This document shows, one piece after another, positions 1-10,100 of a DNA stretch of 64,000 bases. A program made the translations under genes and the position numbers. The notes below the pieces were generated by a model, which saw only the letters and a list, made by a program, of their open reading frames with translations, searched no databases and was not told the DNA's origin. The DNA is from a bacterium 1XD42-76 (GTDB taxonomy: Bacteria; Bacillota; Clostridia; Lachnospirales; Lachnospiraceae): positions 62,001-126,000 of the forward strand of contig QZDW01000014.1 of NCBI GenBank assembly GCA_009917545.1, in the 5' to 3' direction. Each line of letters begins with the position of its first letter. The stretch's first letter is position 1.

Positions 1-1110
1 GGCTATATAGACGATGTATATGGATGGAATTTTTATAAGGGGAATAATCAGGTATACCAGGGACTGGAGGACAGCCACGGCACGCACGGTGCCGGTACGA
101 TCGCTGCCGTCTCGGATAACGGACAGGGAATTGCCGGTATCGTGCCGGGCGGCCGGGTCCGTATCATGACGGTGAAGACACTGGGCGGAGCAGACGGCGG
201 AGGGAGTACTTCTGCATTAATCCGCGCCATCCGTTATGCAGAGGATAATGGTGCAATGATCTGTAATCTGAGTCTTATTTCCACGGCAGATGACAGGATT
301 CTTTATGAAGCGATTGCTGATTCGAATATGTTGTTTATCGTGGCAGCCGGAAATGGGGACGCCGAGACCGGGATCGGGGTCAATATTGATGAGACGCCCT
401 GCTATCCGGCGGCATATGATCTGGACAATATTATTTCTGTCGCCAACATCCGGTGTGACGGAAGCCTTGATATCAGTTCCAATTACGGGGCACGGTCGGT
501 TGATCTGGCGGCTCCGGGCTCCTATATTCTGAGCACGACTCCTAATAACAGCTACAGCTATATGTCGGGAACCTCGATGGCAGCGCCGATGGTTACAGGG
601 GCGGCGGCGATGGTATACTCTTATTTTGATGGTATTGACGCCTCCGATGTGAAAGAAATTCTTCTGTCCACAACATCTCCTTTGGAAAGCCTCCGCGGCA
701 GGACGCTTACAGGAGGGATGTTAAATGCAGGAGCTGCGTTGTCCTTTGACTGTGCGGCGCTCAGCAAGACAGGTTTCCGCAATGCGGGCCGCAGGCCGGA
801 GAATGGCCGTGAGCCATTTATTGAGGCCAAGCTGTCCGAATCGCTGGGAGAGACATTTCTTCTGGTACGGGTTGTGGATATTGACGGAGATCTGGAAGAA
901 GTTCTCTATGCGGAAGGGGAATGGACAAAGGAGCAGTTTCCGGAAGAGCCGGTGAGCAAGCCGTTTAAGCTCAATGATAAGGATACCGGTATTTTTAAGC
1001 TCACACGTTCCGGGACCTACAGCTTCTACGCCAGGGACAGACGGGGAAATACACATGTGAGGACAATCCGGATTCTGGAAAAGGAGGATGGCCCCGGTAT
1101 GTTCGAATAG
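1..1110 (+). CDS. S8 family serine peptidase (subtilase), 5'-truncated by window edge
   Basis: The frame is open from base 1, so the start and the catalytic Asp region lie upstream of the window. The visible 369 residues contain the His motif HGTHGAG (His26), the oxyanion-hole Asn in AAGNG (Asn118) and the Ser motif GTSMAAP (Ser192), in the order expected for the subtilisin family. About 120 residues follow the peptidase fold and have no motif I recognise. A secreted or cell-surface protease is likely, but the signal peptide is not in view. It ends 151 bp before the MFS gene and is probably a separate transcription unit. The family assignment is firm; the substrate is unknown. Confidence 0.93.
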   Translation, partial: GYIDDVYGWNFYKGNNQVYQGLEDSHGTHGAGTIAAVSDNGQGIAGIVPGGRVRIMTVKTLGGADGGGSTSALIRAIRYAEDNGAMICNLSLISTADDRILYEAIADSNMLFIVAAGNGDAETGIGVNIDETPCYPAAYDLDNIISVANIRCDGSLDISSNYGARSVDLAAPGSYILSTTPNNSYSYMSGTSMAAPMVTGAAAMVYSYFDGIDASDVKEILLSTTSPLESLRGRTLTGGMLNAGAALSFDCAALSKTGFRNAGRRPENGREPFIEAKLSESLGETFLLVRVVDIDGDLEEVLYAEGEWTKEQFPEEPVSKPFKLNDKDTGIFKLTRSGTYSFYARDRRGNTHVRTIRILEKEDGPGMFE

Positions 1111-1261
1111 ATTCACGGCAAAACGGACATATCTATGATAAAGATAACTGATGCGAACGAGGCAGGGGAAATAAGAGAGAATGACCGTAGAGCAGATGCA
1201 ATCTGGCAGTGACAGGAACAAGACGGAATCATAAACAACCGGAAAACGGAGGCAGAGTGAT

Positions 1262-2500
1262 ATGGAAAAGGACAGGCTGAGCGGGCTGGAAAAGCGGTGG
1301 AGCCTGTATGATGTGGGAAATTCGGCCTTCATGATGCTGACGGCAACGATCATCCCGATTTACTTTAATGCCCTGGCACAAGGGGCAGGACTTTCCGAAG
1401 TGGAATATCTGGCTTATTGGGGCTACGCGGCTTCGGTTGCCACAATGCTGGTGGCCATAATCGGGCCGGTACTGGGGGCAGCCGCGGATATGGGAAGCCG
1501 GAAAAAACGGCTTTTTACGATATGCATCCTGATTGGGGCCGGGAGCTGTGCGTTTTTGTGGGCGCCTGTTTCGTGGCTTGTTTTTCTGGTATTGTTTATT
1601 ATCAGCAGGGCAGGTTATAATGCCAGCTTGATTTTTTATGACTCCATGCTGGTGGATATTACGACGGCAGAACGGATGGACCGGGTGTCGTCTCACGGCT
1701 TCGCCTGGGGCTATATTGGGAGCTGTATCCCGTTTGTGATCTCACTTGTTTTTGTTCTGATGTATGATGCGATCGGCATTTCCATGCAGACAGCCATGAC
1801 AGCCGTATTCCTTCTTAACGCTATATGGTGGGGGCTGTCGGCAGTCCCTCTTTTGCGGAGTTACCGGCAAAGGGACAGCGGGATACAGGACGATCGTGTG
1901 CGCGGCTGTTTTCGGCGATTATGGGAAACTCTGAAAGAGATACGTGGACAGAGGCATATTGTTCTATATCTGGCCGCATTTTTCTTCTTTATTGACGGAG
2001 TATACACGATCATTGAGATGGCGACAGCATACGGAAGCTCACTTGGACTGGATACACAAGGACTTTTGCTGGCGCTTCTGGTGACGCAGATCGTGGCATT
2101 TCCCTGTGCTCTCGTAATTTCTGTCCTGTCGGGACGGTTTGGCACGGCCGGGCTTTTAAAGGCCTCCATTCTCGCATATACGGGGATTGCATTGTTTGCA
2201 GTACAACTTGATAAGCAGTGGGAATTCTGGTTTCTTGCTGTTTTCGTGGGAATGTTTCAGGGAGGGATTCAGGCACTGGCCCGTTCGTATTTTGCCAAAA
2301 TTGTTCCGGCCGAAAAATCAGGAGAATATTTTGGAATTTACGATATCTGCGGGAAGGGGGCTTCTTTCCTGGGGACGACGCTGACTGGCTTTGTAGCGCA
2401 GGCGACGGGGAATCCCAGTCTGGGTGTGGCCGCAATCGCAGTACTGTTTGTGATCGGGTATATTATGTTTGGCCGGGCAGTCAGAGCACAGGAGACATAG
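1262..2500 (+). CDS. MFS transporter, UMF1 / Atg22-like family
   Basis: A 412-residue polytopic membrane protein with about twelve hydrophobic segments. The N-terminal YDVGNSAF motif matches the YDwanSaF signature of the UMF1 (Atg22-like) branch of the major facilitator superfamily, and a MFS-like basic loop (GSRKKR) follows the second or third segment. Family members are proposed effluxers of amino acids or other small solutes; the substrate here cannot be read from sequence. The ATG at 1262 is preceded by GGAGG at 1248-1252. It ends 21 bp before the MerR gene on the same strand, so that regulator may control it. Confidence 0.88.
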   Translation: MEKDRLSGLEKRWSLYDVGNSAFMMLTATIIPIYFNALAQGAGLSEVEYLAYWGYAASVATMLVAIIGPVLGAAADMGSRKKRLFTICILIGAGSCAFLWAPVSWLVFLVLFIISRAGYNASLIFYDSMLVDITTAERMDRVSSHGFAWGYIGSCIPFVISLVFVLMYDAIGISMQTAMTAVFLLNAIWWGLSAVPLLRSYRQRDSGIQDDRVRGCFRRLWETLKEIRGQRHIVLYLAAFFFFIDGVYTIIEMATAYGSSLGLDTQGLLLALLVTQIVAFPCALVISVLSGRFGTAGLLKASILAYTGIALFAVQLDKQWEFWFLAVFVGMFQGGIQALARSYFAKIVPAEKSGEYFGIYDICGKGASFLGTTLTGFVAQATGNPSLGVAAIAVLFVIGYIMFGRAVRAQET

Positions 2501-2521
2501 TGTGTATCAGAGGGAAAGGAA

Positions 2522-3361
2522 ATGGAGAAACGGGAACTGTTTCGTATCGGCGAGGTGTCGCGGCTGTTCCATATCAGCGTTGGCACTCTGCGCCACTATG
2601 AAAAAATCGGCCTGATGAGTCCGGAGTATACAGATCCGGATACAGGCTACCGCTATTACAGTACGCGTCAGTTCGAATGCCTGAATATGATCCGTTATCT
2701 GAGGGCGCTCGATACGCCGCTTGAACGCATTGCTGTTTTCCTTGGGAATCGCAACGTGGATAGTATTCACGGGCTTTTACAGAGGCAGAAGGATGAGGTG
2801 GCAAGACGCAGACAGGAGCTGTCGGTCATTGAGCGCAAGATCGAAAACCGCCTGAGCCAGATCGAGGAGGCGCTTTCCTGCGAATTGGATGTCATTTCGC
2901 TTGAAAAGCGGCCTGCCAGGCGTATGGCCCTTCTGAAAAAGAGCCTTATGCCCCAAAATTATCTTGATCTGGAACATTCCATCCGCGAGCTGGAGCAGTC
3001 GGAGGAGAATACGGTGATCTTTCTGGGTAAGGTGGGGCTGGGCCTGTCGGAAAAAGCGCTGGAACGGAGACAATTTCGTCCATATGAGCTTGTATTTATC
3101 CTTCTGGATGAGGAGGACAGCTTCCGGGGCGATACGGTTCTTCTGCCAGAGGAGACGTGTCTGACGCTCCGTTTCCAGGGAGGCCACGACCAGGCGCCGG
3201 GATACTATGAAAGGCTGATGGATTACATGGAGGAGCAGCACTATGGCATCTCCGGTTTTTCCCGGGAGATTACCATGATCGACTATGGACTTACGAACGA
3301 TGTGACAAAATTCGTGACAGAGATACAGATTCCGGTTGTATTGCACACAGCGGATCAATAA
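2522..3361 (+). CDS. MerR family transcriptional regulator with GyrI-like effector domain
   Basis: A 279-residue protein. The N-terminal winged helix (about residues 5-75) carries the MerR hallmarks FRIGEVSRLF, LRHYEKIGL and GYRYYS. A coiled-coil dimerisation helix (about 80-120) follows, then a C-terminal domain of the GyrI-like / BmrR type (about 125-279) that usually binds hydrophobic or cationic compounds. No metal-binding cysteine loop is seen, so it is unlikely to be a metal sensor. It lies between the MFS exporter and the NhaC antiporter, with short gaps on both sides, and plausibly regulates this drug- or ion-efflux cluster. The start has AAAGGA just upstream. Confidence 0.9.
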   Translation: MEKRELFRIGEVSRLFHISVGTLRHYEKIGLMSPEYTDPDTGYRYYSTRQFECLNMIRYLRALDTPLERIAVFLGNRNVDSIHGLLQRQKDEVARRRQELSVIERKIENRLSQIEEALSCELDVISLEKRPARRMALLKKSLMPQNYLDLEHSIRELEQSEENTVIFLGKVGLGLSEKALERRQFRPYELVFILLDEEDSFRGDTVLLPEETCLTLRFQGGHDQAPGYYERLMDYMEEQHYGISGFSREITMIDYGLTNDVTKFVTEIQIPVVLHTADQ

Positions 3362-3377
3362 GGGGGTACATAGAATT

Positions 3378-4712
3378 ATGGAGATGATCGTTATCGCACT
3401 CTTTTGTGGCTGTCTGTTGTGCTGCCTTCTGTTTCAGGCGTCGATCCTGTGGGCACTCACGGCAGGTTTATGCCTGTTTTTATTTTATGGGCGGAAGCAG
3501 AACTGTTCCTGGAAGCAACTTGCCGGGATGATTCTCTCGGGGATCAGGACCATCAAAAATATTATGCTTGTTTTTGTGCTCATTGGAATGCTGACGGCGC
3601 TTTGGCGGGCATCTGGAACGATTCCGGTTATCATCTGTTATGCGGCCCGTCTGATTCGTCCGCAGATCTTTATCCTGATGGCGTTCCTGCTCAACTGCAT
3701 GGTCTCAGTGCTGACCGGAACCGCGTTTGGTACGGCTGCCACAATGGGCGTCACCTGTATGATGATGGCTCAAGCCATGCAGGTGAATCCGGTCCTTGCG
3801 GGAGGAGCCGTATTATCCGGTATCTATTTTGGGGATAGATGTTCTCCGGTTTCCACCAGTGCGCTTCTGGTTTCGGAGCTGACCGGAACCGATATCTTTG
3901 TGAATATCAGGAATATGTGCCGTACAGCGCTGGTGCCGTTCCTTTTACTGTGTATCGGATACGCAGCAGCAGGATTTTTCACACGGGGGGCAGAGAGCGG
4001 TACACAGGTCGAGGCCGTTTTTGCCAGAGAGTTCCGGCTCCATTGGCTGGCACTTTTACCGGCTGTTGTGATTTTTCTCCTGTCAGTTCTGCGGATTAAT
4101 GTGAAAAAGGCCATGCTGGCCAGCATCTTACTGGCTGCCCTTTTGTGTACAGCTTTGCAGGGAATAGACATTTTGGAGATTGGGAAGCTTCTTGTGTTTG
4201 GGTACCACGCCGGGGATGCAGAGCTTGCGGCTATGTTAAACGGAGGCGGGATTGCTTCCATGTGCAAAGTGGCGGCAATTGTCTGTATTTCCTCGTCTTA
4301 TGCCGGGATCTTTAAGGGGACAGGCCTGCTGGAGGGGGCCAAACAGGGGATCGCCAGGCTTTCCGGGCGGATTACACCATACGGGGCGATTCTGTGTACT
4401 TCGGTGCTGTCCGCAATGGTGGCCTGTAATCAGACCCTGACAATTATCCTGGTTGATCAGCTTTGCAGAAAGCTTGAGCCCGAACACAGCCGGTTTGCAG
4501 TTGAACTCGAGGATTCGGCAGTCGTGATTGCGCCGTTAATCCCCTGGTCGATTGCTTCTGCTGCGCCTTTGGCTGCGATTGGAGCTCCCCAAGCCTCTCT
4601 GATGGCGGCCGGCTTCCTTTATCTGCTTCCGGCCTGGCGACTGGGGACAGAGCTGATCAGCAGCTCCCAAAGGACAGCTGCTTGCGGAAGCGACAGAATA
4701 AAAAGGGTATGA
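3378..4712 (+). CDS. nhaC: Na+/H+ antiporter NhaC family protein
   Basis: A 444-residue membrane protein with about eleven hydrophobic segments. Family-typical stretches include TGTAFGTAATMGV and YFGDRCSPVSTSALL in the first half and CISSSYAGIFKGTGLL in the second. NhaC proteins exchange protons for sodium, and some homologues exchange organic anions such as malate/lactate, so the true substrate is open. I chose ATG 3378 because AGGGGG at 3361-3366 is well spaced. An in-frame ATG at 3336 lies inside the MerR gene. It follows the regulator by 16 bp and probably shares its transcript. Confidence 0.85.
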   Translation: MEMIVIALFCGCLLCCLLFQASILWALTAGLCLFLFYGRKQNCSWKQLAGMILSGIRTIKNIMLVFVLIGMLTALWRASGTIPVIICYAARLIRPQIFILMAFLLNCMVSVLTGTAFGTAATMGVTCMMMAQAMQVNPVLAGGAVLSGIYFGDRCSPVSTSALLVSELTGTDIFVNIRNMCRTALVPFLLLCIGYAAAGFFTRGAESGTQVEAVFAREFRLHWLALLPAVVIFLLSVLRINVKKAMLASILLAALLCTALQGIDILEIGKLLVFGYHAGDAELAAMLNGGGIASMCKVAAIVCISSSYAGIFKGTGLLEGAKQGIARLSGRITPYGAILCTSVLSAMVACNQTLTIILVDQLCRKLEPEHSRFAVELEDSAVVIAPLIPWSIASAAPLAAIGAPQASLMAAGFLYLLPAWRLGTELISSSQRTAACGSDRIKRV

Positions 4713-4992
4713 GATGAAACGGATGATAGGAACGGGCGCGCGGGCGATTTGGCGCCGGCCCCGGACACATAGAAATGTGTGCGATGCAGCCAGACTGCTT
4801 TGAGAATGGAAATCGGACAAAATCTATCGCTGAATGCTTGCAAAATTTGTAAAAATATACTACTATGATATTGGATTTGCAGTATGGTATACGAAGGAAC
4901 TAATCACGTTCAGACAAAGGGCACTGCGCCCGCAAATAGAACAATAGGGCATTTTCTTTCAGAGTAACCACATATTTAAGGAGAGAATAAGA
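4713..4992. other. Intergenic region holding a promoter
   Basis: About 280 bases with no gene. The first 90 bases are GC-rich with small inverted repeats but no clear T-tract. The second half holds the promoter at 4838-4866. A ~110-nt leader follows, with the ribosome binding site AAGGAG at 4979-4984. Confidence 0.6.
4838..4866 (+). promoter_or_regulatory. Sigma-A-type promoter for the WG-repeat protein
   Basis: TTGCAA at 4838-4843 and TACTAT at 4861-4866 are separated by 17 bp and lie about 125 bp upstream of the GTG start of the secreted protein. Assigned by eye only. Confidence 0.45.
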
Positions 4993-5703
4993 GTGAAAAA
5001 GGTAAAAATTATTTTAACATCGCTTGTAATGTCCATGTTTTTATGCATGACGGCATTTGCCGGTCAGTGGATGTCGGATAACAATGGATGGTGGTATCAG
5101 AATACGGACGGCAGTTACCTGACAGATGGCTGGTACTGGATAAATGGAAACTGCTATTATTTTGGCAGTGATGGCTATGCGTATTCGGACGAGACAACTC
5201 CGGACGGATATACTGTAAATGCAGACGGTGCCTGGATCATTGACGGCGCTCTGCAGACCCGGGAGACAGAAGTCACGATAGGCGCTGCGACAGTAACTGT
5301 GCCGAATGGATATGATATTGACGCAGATTATGAGGCAGATGCCGTAAGCTTTGACGAGACGAATGGATTTGCCGGGACACTGGTTATGAGTGTTCATGAG
5401 GCTGGCATTAATGACATCAGAGAGGCTCTTGGTGACGAAGGGCTTCAGGCGATGAGCGATGCGATCGTACCGGAGATTCTTACTGAGATCTCACAGGATA
5501 CCGTGTTCCAATCAAAGAGCACAGAGCAGTATGCAAATGGCACTTGGTATCATTATGTATATCAGGTTATGGTTGACGGCGGTATCACATTCCAGTGCCA
5601 TATGTATGTAAGCTATGTTGGAGACGCGGTAAGAATCGTTGCCACAGTTGGAAATAACAGAGAATTCTCAGAGAGCCAGTTTGTATCGGATTATATCCGG
5701 TAG
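4993..5703 (+). CDS. Secreted protein with choline/glucan-binding-type (WG) repeats
   Basis: A 236-residue protein starting with GTG at 4993, with AAGGAG at 4979-4984. Residues 1-23 are a classic signal peptide ending in TAFA. Residues 24-80 contain cell-wall-binding repeats (NNGWWYQNTDGSYLTDGWYW and following) of the kind used by Lachnospiraceae and streptococci to hold proteins on wall polymers. The remaining ~150 residues form a compact domain resembling no family I can name. It probably sits in the cell wall. It is monocistronic, with its own promoter and a strong downstream hairpin. Confidence 0.8.
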   Translation: MKKVKIILTSLVMSMFLCMTAFAGQWMSDNNGWWYQNTDGSYLTDGWYWINGNCYYFGSDGYAYSDETTPDGYTVNADGAWIIDGALQTRETEVTIGAATVTVPNGYDIDADYEADAVSFDETNGFAGTLVMSVHEAGINDIREALGDEGLQAMSDAIVPEILTEISQDTVFQSKSTEQYANGTWYHYVYQVMVDGGITFQCHMYVSYVGDAVRIVATVGNNREFSESQFVSDYIR

Positions 5704-5732
5704 TCCGGAAATGAAAGAAAATGCCATATTGC

Positions 5733-5772
5733 ACAGGCAGCGGTGAGATGTTACCGCTGCCTGTATGTATTT
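5733..5772 (+). terminator. Rho-independent-like terminator after the WG-repeat protein
   Basis: A perfect 12-bp stem (ACAGGCAGCGGT at 5733-5744 pairing with 5753-5764) with an 8-nt loop, followed by a moderately T-rich tract. It starts 30 bp after the stop codon. Confidence 0.7.
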
Positions 5773-5864
5773 ATGGGAAACGGAAAACGAGTGCTCCGTT
5801 AAAGCTGCCAGAGGAAACGATACGGGAAAATCGGTACTCCATTTAGGATTGTCAGAAGAAGGTG

Positions 5865-6623
5865 CTATTTTGTATCGGGGGGGGGGTATACGCCACGACG
5901 TTGACGATTGCGGAGCTTTGCAAAATGGTAATCACGCACTGCCCGCTCAATACGCAGGCGGTCACGTACACGGACAGGAAACCGTTCCCCGTTATCCAAA
6001 ATGCAGCAGCTGTCCTTAAAATCAAGGATATGGTCGGCATTGAGAGTGATCCCTTTGTTGACCGAGATAAAGCGGGGGACGTGTTCCACCAGACGCAAAA
6101 AGTCAGGCATTGTCATGCGGCAGCGGATGGTTGCATTGCTTGTGAGCGTAATTTCGAGATAATGGGCGTCAGTAACAGCCGATACGATATCATCCAGCAG
6201 GACAGGAATCGTCTTGCGCTTACTGACAATTTCCAGATATTGCGGGGATGCAGGAAGGAATTTCAGCGCATCTTTAAGGACAGATGTTACGCGTTCCGTG
6301 GTAAACGGCTTGGTGATATACTCAAAAGCATGGAAAGAAAACGCCTCCGCCATGAATTCCGGACTTATCGTCAGGAAAATAAGCAGGCAGCGGTCATCCC
6401 TTTGTCTTATTTGTGATGCAATGGTGATTCTGTCCATCCCTCCCATATAAATGTCCATAAAAATAATGGCAAAGGAGTTTTTCGTAAATGTGTTCAGAAA
6501 AGCTTCCCCGCTGTCAAAGGAGACGGTATCGACAGAGCATTGATTCTGTATGCCGAATTCCTTACAGATTTGTCCGATTTTCTGCTGATATTCTATCTCA
6601 TCATCAATAATGGCAATTCTCAA
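5865..6623 (-). CDS. LytTR-family response regulator (orphan)
   Basis: A 252-residue two-component response regulator. The receiver domain (about 1-120) has the acidic pair IIDDE, the phospho-acceptor Asp in FMDIYMGG and a Lys in YITKPF. The C-terminal LytTR DNA-binding domain (about 135-235) contains FISVNKGITLN. I prefer the TTG at 6621-6623 because GGAGG lies 5 bp upstream and the family usually starts xRIAIxDDE. An ATG at 6635 is in frame but has no visible ribosome binding site. No histidine kinase is nearby. The C-terminus ends in a run of ten C (Pro-Pro-Pro) just before the stop. Its most likely local target is the divergent adhesin gene at 7124. Confidence 0.88.
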   Translation of the reverse strand: MRIAIIDDEIEYQQKIGQICKEFGIQNQCSVDTVSFDSGEAFLNTFTKNSFAIIFMDIYMGGMDRITIASQIRQRDDRCLLIFLTISPEFMAEAFSFHAFEYITKPFTTERVTSVLKDALKFLPASPQYLEIVSKRKTIPVLLDDIVSAVTDAHYLEITLTSNATIRCRMTMPDFLRLVEHVPRFISVNKGITLNADHILDFKDSCCILDNGERFPVRVRDRLRIERAVRDYHFAKLRNRQRRGVYPPPDTK

Positions 6624-6740
6624 GCTATCCTCCATTTGATAAAAGGTATTGCGGTATTAACCATTCAATACGATATCCTGCGGAAATAAAGTCTCCAGGC
6701 TGATAACATGATGGGGACCCTGCAAAATGTAGTTCGAAGT

Positions 6741-6944
6741 ACCATGTCCTTCGGACAAGGTGGCTCCGGCGGATAGAAGTGACTGGATTTCTGCGGTGAA
6801 CGCAGAAACCGTATTCACAGCATCATGTCTATCAACATTATACCATGTCCTCCGGACATGATGCCTCCGGCGGATTAAAGTGACTGGATTTCTGCGGCGG
6901 GCGCAGAAACCATATTCACAGTATTATGTCTGTCGACATTATGC
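6741..6944. repeat. Two-copy ~101-bp tandem repeat with conserved hairpins
   Basis: Copy 1 (6741-6841) and copy 2 (6842-6944) share most of their sequence. Each copy carries a stem TTTCTGCG/CGCAGAAA whose 5-base loop differs between copies, and a second stem around CATGTCC/GGACATG, perfect in copy 2 and imperfect in copy 1. Stem conservation with loop drift suggests the structures matter. The repeat lies upstream of the adhesin promoter. Confidence 0.75.
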
Positions 6945-7016
6945 CATAAAAGAACAGGTTTGCTGCAGAGAGAAGCGGATATTTTTGCCAGAAATTTGAC
7001 GTTCCTGCCAGATATC

Positions 7017-7044
7017 TTGTTTTTTAACAGACAGATTTTATAAT
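7017..7044 (+). promoter_or_regulatory. Promoter of the adhesin-like gene
   Basis: TTGTTT at 7017-7022 and a consensus TATAAT at 7039-7044, spaced 16 bp, about 80 bp before the ATG at 7124. Confidence 0.5.
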
Positions 7045-7123
7045 TTAAACAAAATAACGAGAGTGCTTTACGATGACGGATTCCTGACGTCAGAGAAACG
7101 AATGGCTGGAAAGGAGAGCAGCG

Positions 7124-10100
7124 ATGAGTCGATGCAGGAGGAAAACATGGGTAAGAGGGGTGGCGGCTGTCCTGTGTGCTATCCTTGTCTGGGAGGATAC
7201 AGGGACTTTTGAGGGATTTGCGGATACAGGACGGACCGTGGCTTATTTTGATATGGCTGATGTGAGAAAGCCTACATCGTCCAATGCGGGGATTATCGCC
7301 GGGAACGGGGCGTTAAAAAATACGGTTTTCAAGGCAGCCAAAGGGGACATTGTATGGCCGGAAGAAGGGCAGATGGTAACGATAGGCGGTGTTTCCTATC
7401 AATATGGGGGAGACCATACAGAAGAAATCCTTAGCCTTGGAAATGCGCCGGCAGAAAACCAGGCATATCAGGCTGGGGGCGGGTATGTATTATGGAGAAA
7501 AGCAGACCGGGAGATCGTGCTGCATGAGGCGTCAATCACTGCCGATTATGTAGCTCTGGAGCTTCCTGCTGGCGCCAGAGTGATTCTGGAGGGTGAAAAT
7601 ACTCTCAGGAGTGAGAATTCCTATGCTTTGTATGCCGGAAATGGAGATATATCTGTCAGTGGGACCGGGGCATTGACGGCAGAGGGATGGCCGGGAAGCA
7701 CAGCACTCCCCTGGGGGTATGCTGTCTGTGCAGATACGGGCAGTGTCAAAGTCGATATAGACGGCAGTCTTTCTCTTTTAGCAGGCGGTATCAACGCACA
7801 GGCGGGCAGTATATCGGTAAAAGCCGGAAGTATTGATATTGCCGGCCTGGTACGCGCCGGCTCCGCAGTATTGGCCGAGGCCAGTGGCAGTCTTTCTATT
7901 GAGAATCCTCTGAATATGGCAGTCATGAGCGTAAACGGAGGGGATGTGACGCTTGTCTCGACCGGCGGAGATATCACGGTGAAAGGCGGTAATGGTTACA
8001 ACAGCTATGGGATCCAGGGAAATGGAGGCGCTGTCATACTGGATGCGGCAGGAACCGTATCAGCAGAGGGATATAACGGCTACGCGGGGGTAAATGCCGG
8101 CAGTCTGGCATTATCCGGTACGATTGCGGAGGGAGAACGCCTGCACAGTACGTGTGCTGTGACAGTACCTGCCGGAAAAACACTTTATAATGAAGGAACA
8201 CTGTTTATCAATTCCGGCGGTGTATCGGTAGCCGGAACACTCGTATCAGGGCAGCAGGGCATGATTTCCAATGCAAACGGGAGCATCACGCCTACAGTGA
8301 CAGGAAACGGGACGGTCACAACCGGGCCTGAGCGTGTATCTTCCCTGGATTTCCGTTTTAACACCCCGACAGAGGAAAAGGAGTATGACGTCATTTCCGG
8401 AGGGACGGCCAGATGGGAACCAGGAGGAAACGGGCAGGCAAACAGGCTTACCCTGACGGGGGCCGTACTTTCCGGAGAACGCTATGTTGTTGCAGTCCCT
8501 CAAAATACAGAGATTGTGTTGGAAGGAGAATGCAGTATTACAGCAGCAGGGGGCAATGCGCTGTATGCGAAGGGCGGCATATTGAAAGTGACGGGAACCG
8601 GTTCCCTGAGCGTATGTATGCCGGACAGTTCTGATATGAATGCAGTTCTTTATGGAGAGACGGGGATTGACATCGAAATCGGGGGTTCTGTCTCTGTCAC
8701 GGGACAGTCTGCGGTCACGGCCGTCCGTGCGGGGGGCGGCCCGCTGTCAATAAAGAGCGGGGGCGATATCGCGGTTGATGGCGGTATGTTCGGCAATAAT
8801 ATTACACTGGAGGCAGAAGGGACGGTTTCCGTGACGAATGCAGAGGGCGCGGGGATTTACGCTTCTGAGAGTAAAACCGTGTCTGTAAAGGCAAAAGGCG
8901 GGGATCTGACGCTGAAGGGGACGGGGCACTGTGCGGTATATGCTGCTTCCGAGCCTCAGATTCTCTTATCCGCCTCGGGAAATTTGTTTGTCTCAGACAG
9001 CAGCGAACTGGGATTCAGCAGCCTTTATGGAGGCGATTTGATCCTGGCGGGAACGATTCCGGAAGGGACTGAGATCGACACGTTCCGAAATGTAACTATC
9101 CCGGACGGGGAAACACTGATAAACAACGGAACTCTCAGGCTTTTTGGCATGAATGGGAGTGTTTCGGTCTGGGGGATACTGGAAAACAATGGTGCAATCG
9201 TAAACGGCAGCGGCAGCGTTACGCCTGAAATAAAGGGAAACGGCAGCATTGTCGAGGAATGTGGTCTGGATTTTACTGCAGTGGATACGCCTTTTGAAGG
9301 GAATGGATACCATTGGGATGAGGCAGAAAAGACACTGACGCTGACCGATTTCGATATGGATATCATTCCGGCCGGTTCGGCACTGATTCTTCCGGCTGAC
9401 TCGAAGCTTGTGGTAAACGGCGTGAATATGCTGCATTCCGGGGCAGGTACTGTCATCCGCGCTAAGGGCGATCTGGAAATCAGCGGATCCGGCATACTGA
9501 ACGGAAGTACGGCCGGTTCGGTTGTTCTCGACGCGCACGGCAGTGTCACGATTACAGACATCACGCTTACACTGACAACAGAGGAAGAGAAACCGGATCT
9601 CGGAACCATTGTCATTTTGACGAACGGAAATGACCTCATGATAGACGGGACGGCCGATGTGACGCTTACAATCGCCAATTACGCGGCAACAGGAGTCGGT
9701 TTTGGGATCTGCACCTCAACACCACAGAGCGGCGCTTCCTCAGATGCCGGAGCCGTAAAGATTGGGAGTGAGGCGGTGCTGTCAGTGAGTGCTCCGGTGG
9801 GGCTACTGGTAAAGAGCCCGGCAGGACAACAGACTGAGGTGGCGATTCTTGGCGCCTTTGAGGCTGACTGCGGCGGGGACGGGCTGGCAGCGAATCTGCT
9901 GGGGGTTATTCTCAACTTGACGGGCAGTTCCATCCACATGTCAGAAGGAGCTCATATCTGGCTGTCAGAAAAAACACATACACTGACTGGCGAGACAGAG
10001 ATTACTGATTTTACCGGCGGGTTCCTGGCAGTTGCCTGCGGAAACGACACCGAGGTCGATTATTATAAAGTGACAGCAGACGGAAAGAACGGCCTTTACA

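Larger units (their letters stand above)
6640..7123. other. Divergent intergenic region with tandem repeat and promoter
   Basis: About 480 bases without a gene, between the LytTR regulator and the adhesin. It contains a two-copy tandem repeat (6741-6944) and a promoter (7017-7044). The stretch between them has GACGTTCCT (about 6999-7007), loosely reminiscent of a LytTR half-site, which I do not regard as proven. Confidence 0.55.

Noticed and set aside
721-1353. Minus-strand open frame of 210 codons opposite the subtilase end and MFS start
   Set aside because: It overlaps two solid genes on the other strand, has no ribosome binding site and no recognisable motif.
4900-4960. Leader before the WG-repeat protein resembling a c-di-GMP-I (GEMM) riboswitch (CACG...AGGGCA...CCCGCAAA)
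   Set aside because: Only isolated fragments fit; the conserved second half (GGGACGCAAAGCC and the tetraloop-receptor stem) is absent.
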